Shown piece by piece: positions 28,501-40,500 of a stretch of 64,000 nucleotides of DNA (the first letter of the stretch is position 1; every line of letters begins with the position of its first letter). The stretch is from NCBI GenBank assembly GCA_037127315.1, contig JBBBDQ010001940.1, positions 937,001 to 1,001,000 on the forward strand, given 5' to 3'. The DNA comes from Ascarosepion bandense (taxonomy: Eukaryota; Mollusca; Cephalopoda; Sepiida; Sepiidae). The notes under the pieces are model-generated. The model searched no databases, was not told where the DNA came from, and saw only the letters and a program-made list of their open reading frames with translations. Position numbers and translations under genes: made by a program.

Positions 28501-31500
28501 CACACTTGTTATGAATGAAATGCTGCAAGTCATTTCACCAATAACAAATAATTTCTCATCTGACATGCTACATGAAATTTTCAAAGTTCTTTTAAATATA
28601 AGTTTTCCATTTGCTTTTCATATGGCTTTGTTAATTATTGTGGTATCACTACTCGTGTCTAATTGCATTTTTACATCCACATTATTAATTCTCATATACA
28701 CAAATTTTCTGTGAGAACTTTTCATTGCTTTAGTTTTACAGTGTGACTTTTTATGTCCTACTTTTCAACACTTTTAGCCTTTTAAATTCTTAAAGAGACA
28801 GTTGTCTCCAAGATGTAACCTTCCACAACTGAAACGTATTAATTCTTCTTTTTCCACATTTTTCTTTGGCTTGTATATGTGCTCATTCTTTTTCTTTAAT
28901 TTCCTTCATATCACATCTCAGATTGAGAATTCTTTGATATTTATCCAATATTTCTTGTTTCAGTCTTGTTAGGATTCTAGTACATATTTTTGCATCTTTT
29001 TTCACTGTTAACCCTTGAATAAATATCAATCCTTTAAACATATCCAGAGTGAGCTTGTTTAATTTTAATCTTTTATATTCCTTGTTAAGGAATCCATCAT
29101 ATGTGACAAAACTATTTTTCATCAAATTCATACATTTTTCTCACTAATAATTTTAGTCAAAATGTTTATCGTTTCTTCAAAGTTAATTTCTCCTGGTTTT
29201 CTTGGCAGTACAAAAATTACAGTATTTTTTATGTTCTACTGGTGCTAACTTTCTCAACAAGTCTTACCAGTCACTGCATTCTTCTCTATAAATCTGCTAA
29301 TTTATCTTCTAAAATAAGCAGAAAGGGTAACTCCATCATCTGAATTGTATATGAATTCAGTTATGGCATTTGCCACTGCATCAGGAGTGAAAGAAATTGG
29401 AGAATTTTCTGTTTCTTCTGAATTATTTCAATTAACTTTTGCTGTTCTTTCTGGAGTTCCAACAACTGCTGATGTTGCTGTTACTGATGTATTTTTACCA
29501 CTTGGCCTAATAATTTTTTTTATGCACAGCAAACAAAAAAATTACACCAGCATTTATGTGCAACAGTGAAAACAATATTTTCCTATTCTGTATAAGTTTG
29601 ATTCCTTGCTGCCACTGTTATAAATCACTATTAATGGTTACACACACAATAGAAGGGATTAGCCAGCAGCCACCGACTAAGAGCAAATAACTATTCTGGA
29701 ACATGGTTGGAAAATTTACTATCAGTTTTGTTATCAATCAGAAATGTAATCAATTGACTCTCTCCAATGGTATTCTAATGAGCATTCTATCAGAACTTTC
29801 TCAGAACTCTGATGCTGAACTCTCTTTGAGTTCTTTATTTAGAGGGTCTTGCCAAGTCCTTGTGTGCTACCAGGGGTGTCTTATTTACTCTACAATAAAT
29901 ATGAATGCTGGTCATTATTTAAAGAAATAAAGTGGTACAAATGAAAAAGATCTGAAATTGACAACTTTTTCCATTTCACTTAAACAGACATTAAACACAT
30001 CTACCTTTCCTTCTTTCTTTCTTTTTCATTTTCTTACTGAAACCAGTAGCATTTCTGATGTCTTTTTTATATTTTTTCACACAATTAAAATGGAAAAGTT
30101 CATTATTTATGAGGTATTGGTAGAAAATATTAAACACTTTAACTTCCCTTCTTTCTTTCTTTTTCTCACTGAAACCAATTAGTATCTCTGATATGTTTAT
30201 TTCTATCTTTTAACATGATTAAAACAGAATAGTTCATTATTCATGAGGTATTGGCATAGTATAATGGGCATACTAAGGGAGGGATAATCAGAATTATAGT
30301 AAAATAATCAAGTACTTTCCCCTTGAATATTAGAAGTACTTACTGCTATATTCTAATTAAAAATGTAAATTCAGAATGAGATAAAAATAGGGACCCCGAT
30401 TTTCCGTTTCAAATTTTCCTTGATTCCGTTTCGACTTTTAGTAAATTCCGTTTTTTTCCGTTTTCACTTTTAGTAAATTCAGTTTTTTTCCGTTTTCACA
30501 TTTGCAAAATTTAATTTTCCTTAGTTATTAGGTTTATTGAATTTATAATACTTTTATGAGAAAAATTAAGAAAAATTAAAACTTATAAAACATTTCAAAC
30601 TTTTATTCTATTTGAAGAAATAGAGATTTTTACATGTTGAAATTTTTATCATCTCAGAAAGTATTAACAACAAATAACTCCAAGTATATTAAAAAAAAAT
30701 TAACTACAATTTTTTGCAAAACCTTATTTCAATCACAATAATAAATACTCTAACAAAATTTAAACATTAATTCAAATATTTAAAAAAAATATGACAAACT
30801 GAAAAACAGCTAAAAAATTTGAAATTCAATATTTTCCAAATTAAAAAATTAGCAATCAGTAAATCTTTTTTCTAAGTCTCCATTGAAGTACAACATTGTC
30901 AATTGCTTGGTGTTCTCAGGGGTTAGATTTTCACGTTTTTTATTCATCAAATGTTTATATTGAGAAAATGAACGTTCAACATCAACACTAGTAACAGGTA
31001 TCCATATGACTTTATCAGCAATCTGTTGTAGAAGAGGAAATCTGCTCTTATTTGCATTCCAAAATGCTGGTATATTAAAAGGATTTGGTAAGTTATCTTT
31101 GTAGTTTACATAAATTTGGAATTCTACAAGTTCAGTAGAAGGATTTTGAAAGTCTTTAATAGCTGCAAATCTATCCATATTGTGACTTATACAGGGTAGT
31201 TGTCTTGGATCAAATATACGAGCTGCATTGTAAAAGTTATACACAGGGTGGGCTTCATTCAATTTAGAAAAAGATAGGCTGAACAAATCTTGAAAGTTTG
31301 AGATAACTTTCTCCCTTTCTGCGGTTTTTAGTTCAGACAGAAGACGGTCAGTTTCAAGGCCAAATGTGGATTTTGATATACCAGCATGTAAATATTGTTT
31401 CACATCTTCCATTATATTATAAGTAACACACGCAAGTGGAGACTTAGTTTCTTCTAAGCTTGTCAAAGCTTTTATTAAACGTGTGCAGTTCTCTGTAAGA

Positions 31501-34500
31501 AAATAGAGATTTAGGCGCAGATTAAGGTAAGAGGCATGATGTAGTCGATCATCAACTACTAATTCAAGAATTCTCTCCACTGCAAGGCCATGACTCTTTT
31601 CTTGCTTAAAGAATCCTTCATAAAATTGTATGAAAGATGAATGATATCTGGCAGCATTAAACCAGGAATTCCATCTGGTTGCCACTGGGACAGGAGGTAG
31701 TTTCACTTGTTCTTTAGGTAAATAATTTTCAAGCTATTTCAAATATCGCTTTTTTCGACTCGGCTTTCTAAAAAAAGGCTGATTTGATGAAAGTAGTGAG
31801 CTGGGTAACATCATCAAATGCTGGCCAATTTGAGAATACTTCACCAACTAGATTTAAAATGTGTGCCAAACACAACACATGGTAGCTGTTGTTAAATATA
31901 TTTGTTAAGACTTCTCTATGAGCTTTTTTGCAATAGGCTGCAGAATCTGTTACAAAGGCAAGGATCTTATCAAATTCTGTGTCAAAATGAGTTACAGCTC
32001 GGACACATGCTTGACTTACTGTTTGATGATTGCATTCTGACAGGGTAACAACATCAATAAGAAATGACTCACCACGAATGTTTGCAATAATATTTAAAAT
32101 GCTGTGGTCACGACAGTCTGTTGTTTCATCTGTTATAATGCTAATCCATTCGTTCGCAAGCTTGGATTTTAAAGCAGCTAAGTGACCAGCAAATAATTTT
32201 GGTAGATGAAGCTCCCTAATACAATTTACACTTGGAATAGAGCCACCTTCCTTACAGTATTTTAATAAAAATGGTCTCATTTTATCAATTTTGTGCAGAG
32301 GAATGTCCGATAAAGTGCACATTTTAAAAAAATCAAGAATAAATTCATCTCGTTTGTCTTTACTTTTGAACATTGTGGAAATTGTTTTTTGCTTCACTTG
32401 AGATGACTCAGTTGAAGATTTTTTTCTCATATGCACTTTTGACCTAATGTGGTCTTTGATTGTATCAATCCTAAAAATATCGACACTATGTAGACAAAAT
32501 TTGCAAAATAGCATATTATCTTCTGCATAAAAGTCGTCGGGAAATTGTTCAACTCTAGCTTTTGCACAAATTTTAGATACCGGGGTCGTTCTTTTTCTTT
32601 TTGGGGGAGCAGATGAAATTTTAAAACTTGTTTCAGCCATTTTGATGAAAAAATCAGAGAGAATTGTAATGTGTCTTGATTTTAAACTGTAGTCTCATGT
32701 TTGAAGAAGAAAACTTTTTTTCTCTATTTCTAAACTGTAAGAGAGAAATGTACCATTTCATAAAAATAAGTTATAAAATAAAACCATATAAATAGATTAT
32801 TAAAAATGTATTGCTTTGATCTTGCTCTTTTTCCTTTCATTCATTTTTAAGTTACAAGTATTGTTTAAAAACCCCACTTCCACTTAATCAGGGAGACAGA
32901 TACATTGTAGAGAGGAGAATACTAATTTAGTTTGAGTTGCTTTTGTGTTAAATTTTCTTGAGTTTTTTTTTAATATTTGAAAATAAGATAAAGTATATTT
33001 TCTAGAATTTTTTTTATAAGTGTAGAAAGTGAATTAAAAAAAAATTTTCTTTAGATAGCTGGAAAAATACATAATGTTGAAAGAAGAAAACATTTTTCTA
33101 TATTTCTCATAAATGAATGAGAGAAATATAGCATTTCGTAAAGATAAGAAATAAAATGAAACAAAAAAAAGATTATTAAAAATAATCTTCCTCGTTTAGT
33201 TTGTTCATTCATTTTTAGGTTAAAACTTGTTATAAAACCCACTTCCACTTAATCAGTGCAGTGACATAGTGTATTTGGAAGGGGTGGAACATTATCTTTG
33301 GTCTACATCGGCAATATTTTCAAAACGTTTTTTTTTTTTTTTAATTTGCCAAAATAAGATTATGTTTTCTAGGAATTTTTTTTTGTATGAGTGCAGAAAC
33401 TGATTTTAAAATGTTTTTTTTTGGGGGGGGGGGGGCTTAAATTTTTTTTTAGAAATATTACAGGGTCAGGTTATTTTATTATATATTATATTTACAAACC
33501 TTGAGTATTTTATGGAAAAAAGAAAAAAAAATTGAATGAAATGATTAATTTAACATGGAAAATGATTTCACTAAAAAAACAGAATTCCGTTTCAAATCGA
33601 CAATTCCGCCATTCCATCCGCGATTCCGTGATTGCGGAAAATTGGGGTCCCTATAAAAATAATTGATATACAACAGTGTACTATTCAAATCAACAAAATT
33701 ATTTATTATGTAAACTAAATGCAATGAAATCATTTATAACAGAATGGAACCAAAAAGGGCAAGCAATATATTTTCATTCAAATATATTTTCCTTTAAAAT
33801 GAAAATATGTAAATATGTGTTTATAGACAAGGATCTTCTTGGAATTAAATTCTATATATATTTTTCAACCCACAACCAAATGAAAAGGTTTCTTTGATAA
33901 ACAACAAATACTGCCAAAATTTTTTTTTTTTTTAATCATCTCACCCCAAGCAAGGCATTCCACTGCCACTATTGCGCATGGGGCTACATAGGGGAAGGTA
34001 AAGAGAAGGAGTGGTTAGACATAGGGAATGTCAGGAGGAAGGTGACAGATGAGTAAGGATAGTGAGGATGAGGGTTGGGCAGATGGGAAGAGTGTTTGAT
34101 AGAATGGGAGTAGGTTAGTGTGTTAGGAGGTGTCTATTGACCTTACATTTAAACTCCTGGAGATTGTAGTCGTCGGGGAAGCAATCCTTTGGAAGAGAAT
34201 TCCACAGTCAGGAAGTGCGAGGAAAGAAACTGTTGGAGTAGAAGTTACGGCTGCATTTTATCGGTTTCACTGTAAAAGGGTGGGATCTAGTTGCTAATCT
34301 AGTATCTTGTTCAAATACGTATTTAGGGGGCACTAGTGATCTAAGTTCATCAGAGCAGAAGCCGTGAAAGTATTTATAGAAGAGAAACAGAGAAGCCACG
34401 TCGCGCCGGTGGGAGAGAGACTGCAGGCGGTCTGCCAAGTCAGTATCTATCACATTACAGACCCTCCTCTGAACCTTATCGAGAAGCCCGAGGAGAACAG

Positions 34501-37500
34501 CAGGGGCACCCGACCAGATATGGCAGCAGTATTCAATGCACGGGCGGATGGTAGATTTATAAATGTGCAGGATAGATTCAGACAGAAAAAACTTCCGGGC
34601 CCTACACAGAGAACCGACTTTCATAGCAGCGGATTTAGCAATGTATTCGATATAGTCATTCCATTTGAGGTCTGCTGAAAGTGTGAGACCAAGGAGGCGC
34701 AGTGTTTTACTCTCTGGGAGGCAAGCCTGGTCCATGCTAATGGGAGGTAGGTGAGATTGTCGATGATGGTTAATTGAGAGTAGCTTCGTTTTAGAAGCAT
34801 TAAAATTTACTAACCATTTCTTACCCCAGTCCAATACGGATTGGAGGTCTTTTTCAATCTCGGCTGCGAGGTTAGCTTTGATGCCTACACCAGATTTTTG
34901 TAGGAGGCGAGAATAAACTGTGGTTTCATCGGCGTACAAACCTATTTGGGATCTTATGGAATCAGGGTGATCATTAATGTATATCAGGAAGAGTGTAGGA
35001 CCTAAGATGGAGCCTTGGGGGACATCTGCGTTTGTATGGTAGTTCTGAGAGGCATGTCCGTTTAATACCACCTTCATTGTGCGGTTAGAGAGGAATGACT
35101 GGATTAGTTCAAACAAATATCCAGTTATACCATAGCTCCGCAGTTTACATAGAAGGCCAGCATGCCAAACTCTGTCGAACGCCTTAGATATATCCAATGC
35201 AACGGTTCGGGCTTCGTCATTCCTGTCGAGTGCCTGGTATATGTACTTGGTGATGGTCGTTAGCATATCAGCAGTAGACCTGGTGAAGCGGAAACCATAT
35301 TGCTTGTCCAAGAGGAGCCTGTGTGCTGTGAGATGCTGAACCACCTCGGCGTTGATAATGGCTTCGAACACTTTGCCAAAGATCGGAAGAAGGCTGATAG
35401 GGCGGTAATTTGCAGGGTCAGAGAGTTCTCCAGTGTTTTTGAATATAGGAACTACAGAGGAAGATTTCCAACAGGCAGGAAAGCAGGAAGCAGATAGGCA
35501 GAGGTTGTAGAGCTTAGAAAGGACAGAGGAGAGTTCAGGGGCACATTTCTTTAAGACTATGGTTAGGATTCCGTCACCACCGCTCGCTTTGTGAGGGTCA
35601 AGTTTTAAGATTATCTTAGAGACAAGCAAAGGTGTAATGTGGACATCATTCAGGTGTGCCTCGGTTCTAGGTGAGAAGTCTGGTGTCAAAACTCCAGACG
35701 AGTCCAGACTCGAATTGTTCGAGAATCTGCGGGCAAAGCATTCAGCCTTATCTGCTGGGGATGTGAGGACCTCAAATTTGTTGATTAGCGGGGGTATTGT
35801 GGACTTGCTCTTGTTAAGTACTCTTTTACAGAGTCGCCAGTAGTCTTTAGAGCCGAATTTAGAGCATGCTATGCGTTGCTTCATTCTGGCAGCAAACAAC
35901 ATCTTAGCTTCGTTAAGTATCCTTTTACACTTATTACAAGCTGAAGTGAAAAGGCGCCTGTTTTGGTCCGACGCGTAGTTACGATAGAGTCGGAAGAAAT
36001 GATTCCGGTGGGCAATGGCAGCCGAGCAAGCGGGTGAGAACCATGGAGACGAATGTGATTTAAGCTGGAATTTCCTAGCAGGGATGAAGGCATCGATGCC
36101 AGCCTTAACCTAGGAGGAGATCTCGGATGCACATTCTTCGATGGGAAGACTAAAGACGTTGTTCCAAGAGATGTCACAGAGGAAGTCTCGGAATGAATCC
36201 CAGTCTGCTCTTTGATAGCAGTAGGATATTCTACTTGTCTGGGTTTCATGGGTCAGGCGGGAGTGGAGTGAAATATTGATGGACACTACAGTGTGGTCAG
36301 AGTTTCCGAGTGGGCAGAGTTGTCTGGTAGTGCAAGAGTCTGGGATGGAAGTGAAGCAGAGGTCTAGAAGTGAGTCCCTTCCGTTAGGGTTGTCAGAGAA
36401 ACGCGTGGGGAAGTCCACCATTTGCGTAAGGGATTGGGTGATTGAAAAGTTCATGGTGTGGACACCAGCAGGGTCAGTGACAGCATTCTTCAGCCACTCG
36501 GTGTGGTGGGCGTTGAAGTCACCAAACACAAATACATGGGCAGAGGGATGGGAAGAAATGGCTTTGTCAATATTGTCAGAAATGATGTCAAGTAACGAAC
36601 AGTCAGGGGAGGAAGGAGAGCGGTAGAGAAAGAAGAGATAGCTAATCGAGCTGAGAAGTGAGAGGCGGAAGCACATGAAAGAATCATCTGGGGATTCAAA
36701 AGATGACACCCTAGCTAAGGGAAGGTGTTCGCTGACATAGACACCAAGCCCATGCATATGAACAGTGGAGTCCTTCCTGAAGAGGGGAAGGTAGCCAGGA
36801 ACGTAGAACTCAGATGAGGGGATAGAAGGGTTAAGATTAGTTTCACATAGGGCTAATATATCAGGTGAGTTATTATAGAGGAAAGAATCTACGCTGGGGA
36901 AGTTGGTGCGGATGCCGCGTATGTTAGTGAAAGTGATGCAGATAGGTTTGGGCGTTTTCAAATGAGCTGTTTTAGTTTTTCTATTATGTTTGCTTTTTTC
37001 CATAGTGATTCAGTTAAGGAGAGGTCTTAGAATAGAATCAGTCGGTCAATCATTTGCAACATGTGAAGGATGGAGACTGGCGCGGCCTACAACATAATGT
37101 GGCCTCGGGGTTGCCCACTGAACGTTCATGCAGGGATGCCCGTCCATGCGCGATATATGGCACTACAAGAACCCCGGTATTATTCAACTGTTGATCAGAG
37201 CAGCCTCTCAAGACGCTATGCAAGAGTTCGGGCTCCTAACTACCAGTCGGAAGCAGCAACCAGGAAACTGCCAACCCGGTACCCTCAGAATGTAAAGACG
37301 TTGCCACCATACTCCGTAACTGCAAAGAGCTTCCAGCTGAACTAACACTAAGACCGGAGAAAGGGGATGAACCGGGAACCCCTTCCTAAACAAGAAACAA
37401 GGCGATCACCTCTAAACTCATTCAAAAGAAGTGGGTGGAGTGTGAGACCGGGCGATAGTAGGAACTATCTACTCCAATTAAAAAAAAAAAAAAAAAAAAA

Positions 37501-40500
37501 AGAAAGAAAAAAAAAGTGACTGAGGTTTACAAAGTTTTAACTTAGTAAAAGTCAAAAATACCCTTGAATTGCAAAATAATTTACACAAATTAAGTGACGA
37601 AAATAAATAAATAAAATAATTTCCAAAATATTACACAAAAAAACAGACTGAAAAATGGACTGAATCCCGGTTGACTTACCACAAGCAGCTAACACTGTAA
37701 AGTTGATTTAATTCAATTTCTGAAGACAAAAATAGAAATTAAACCGTTTTTTACAGAATATAGTCGAGTTATGCTGCTTGCGTTCGCTGGCCAAACCGTT
37801 ACGAATTCAATCTCTCGAAGACAGAAATTTAAATCATCTACAAGACAAAACTAATGGAAATAATTGAACCGTGATACTATTTATCTTAAGTCAAAAATAC
37901 CCTTGAGTTGCAAAATAATTTACACAAATTAAGTGACGAAAATAAATAAAGAAAATAATTTCCAAAATATTACACAAAAAAACAGACTGAAAAATGGACT
38001 GAATCCCGGTTGACTTACCACAAGCAGCTAACACTGTAAAGTTGATTTAATTCAATTTCTGAAGACAAAAATAGAAATTAAACCGTTTTTTACAGAATAT
38101 AGTCGAGTTATGCTGCTTGCGTTCGCTGGCCAAACCGTTACGAATTCAATCTCTCGAAGACAGAAATTTAAATCATCTACAAGACAAAACTAATGGAAAT
38201 AATTGAACCGTGATACTATTTATCTTAAGTCAAAAATACCCTTGAATTGCAAAATAATTTACACAAATTAAGTGACGAAAATAAATAAAGAAAATAATTT
38301 CCAAAATATTACACAAAAAAACAGACTGAAAAATGGACTGAATCCCGGTTGACTTACCACAAGCAGCTAACACTGTAAAGTTGATTTAATTCAATTTCTG
38401 AAGACAAAAATAGAAATTAAACCGTTTTTTACAGAATATAGTCGAGTTATGCTGCTTGCGTTCGCTGGCCAAACCGTTACGAATTCAATCTCTCGAAGAC
38501 AGAAATTTAAATCATCTACAAGACAAAACTAATGGAAATAATTGAACCGTGATACTATTTATCTTAAGTCAAAAATACCCTTGAATTGCAAAATAATTTA
38601 CACAAATTAAGTGACGAAAATAAATAAAGAAAATAATTTCCAAAATATTACACAAAAAAACAGACTGAAAAATGGACTGAATCCCGGTTGACTTACCACA
38701 AGCAGCTAACACTGTAAAGTTGATTTAATTCAATTTCTGAAGACAAAAATAGAAATTAAACCGTTTTTTACAGAATATAGTCGAGTTATATAAAAATATT
38801 TGTGGATGTAGTTGTAAACCAACCATGTGTTATTTTTTGGACCATTTAGAAAATAAAAATAATAACTTCTTTCACCAATCCTACAAAAAGATTTTTTTGC
38901 AAGTCAATGTGAAATTAATTTTTTAACTGAAAACCTTGTATTCAAAAGGTTCACAACTCTATGTGAAATTAGATCTTATAGATATGAAAATAGAAGTATA
39001 CTGCTTCTCAGGCTCAAAGCCACCTCAGAGGCCAGTTTGATCTACATGTGAATGCATACACACATGCACCCTACACACGCACACAAAAGGGAAGTAATGA
39101 TAGCCAGTAGCCATCGACTAAGGCCTTGTCTACACACACAATAGAAGGGATTAGCCAGCAGCCACCAACTCAGAGCAAATAACTATTCTGGAACATGGTT
39201 GGAAAATTTACTATCAGTTTTGTTATCAATCAGAAATGTAATCAAACAAGATTTGGGATGCACATCTTCTGAAATGGTTTTTGGAACATCGTTAACATTG
39301 CATGGGCAGTTTTGTAAAAAAAAAAACAACTACCTATAGCCTACATTTTCTGTACGTGTTTTTAAACAATGAATGAGTGATTTAGTTTTCACACCTGCAA
39401 GAACACAAACAAAGAATCTGTATATGCTAAAAGATCTTCACAACTGTTAGCACATTTTCTTACACAATGATGCAATAAAAAAATCTCACTGCCCTACTTA
39501 CTCAGGACTTTTCCAATGAAAAACAAAAATATTTTCCTATTATTAAAAATGGTAAACAAGATACTGTCTCCATAGACAGACTAAAACTGATGAACTTGAA
39601 TTTAACTACAAAGAACCGTATGAAGGAACACTCAACACCTCCACTAGACACCAAGGTGTGCATACCAACTTCTTCACCAACAAGCACACATGCAAAAGTC
39701 ACTACAAAATCTGGTAGAAAAGTCAATTGGTCTACTCACTTTAAAACAAGTCAGATATTGAAAATATTTCCAATATTTATCAATTGAGGGTAGTTATTAT
39801 GAGAATTAAATCTTATTTATATATTTCATAAACAAATCAGAAAGTTTGTTTGATAAACAATAAATACTGCCAAAATACTTGCCAATGTAGTTGTAAACCT
39901 ACTTCATGTTATTTTTTAACCATTTAGAAAATAACAATAACTTTTTTCCCTACTTCTGCAAATTTGAGAAAAATATTTTTGTGAGCCAGTGTGAAATTAT
40001 TTTATAACTAATGAAAACCTGTATTCAAAATGTTCCCGTCTTTATGTGAAATTAGATTTTGAATCATCCTTATGGATAAAAAATAAAAGGAATGACTTTT
40101 TAGAACTCAAAACAATTTTGGAGGCCAGTTTAATCTACATGTGTACACATATTTAAGGGAAAAAAATGAAAACCAGTAACATAAATAGATTGCATAAATG
40201 AATTTCAAATTGGATGATTTGAGATTAAATTTAATGAATTGATGCTGAATTTAATTTTCTTTTGAACTGAACTGAATGATTTAAACTTGACTTTAACTAA
40301 TTGATACACTGAATGAAATGTATTGAGTGTGAATTTAGTAAATCTATTTCATACTGAAATTATTGATTTCAAGTTTTATTGAATGATTTGAGCCTGAATT
40401 CAATAAACTGTTTTCAGACTGAATTGTTTCATTCCATTTTTCATGCATTGCTTTCTAATTATATTCAAATTAAATGAATTTCTCAGAATTAGTTATGTTG

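Larger units (their letters stand above)
25668..29897 (-). mobile_element. Gypsy-type LTR retrotransposon, deleted, with nested mariner
   Basis: Minus-strand order, from 29897 down: 5' LTR, primer-binding TGGCAGCAAGG, gag, protease, RT remnant, (mariner insertion), RT remnant, integrase, polypurine AAAAGGG, 3' LTR. Gag, protease and integrase motifs fit the K02A2.6-like Gypsy lineage. Most of RT and all of RNase H are deleted and every ORF is broken. The two LTRs share CCAATGGT-TCTAA, GCTGAACTCTCTTTRAGTTC and GCCAAGTCC blocks. Confidence 0.85.
33921..37500 (-). mobile_element. near full-length Jockey/CR1-like LINE
   Basis: Minus strand: poly-T/AATTGGAGTAGATAG start at about 37500, a 5' UTR of about 490 bp, one long ORF, a 3' UTR of about 180 bp with ATGTAGCCCCATGCG and GCCTTGCTTGGGGTGA, and ATTAAAAAAA tail at 33933-33921. 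The same 5' and 3' ends are found in the plus-strand copy at 48147-51590. The clade is uncertain. Confidence 0.9.

Noticed and set aside
34364..34678. Plus-strand ORFs across the LINE (also 35300-35843, 36276-36626)
   Set aside because: Shadows of the minus-strand LINE ORF2, whose motifs are unambiguous.
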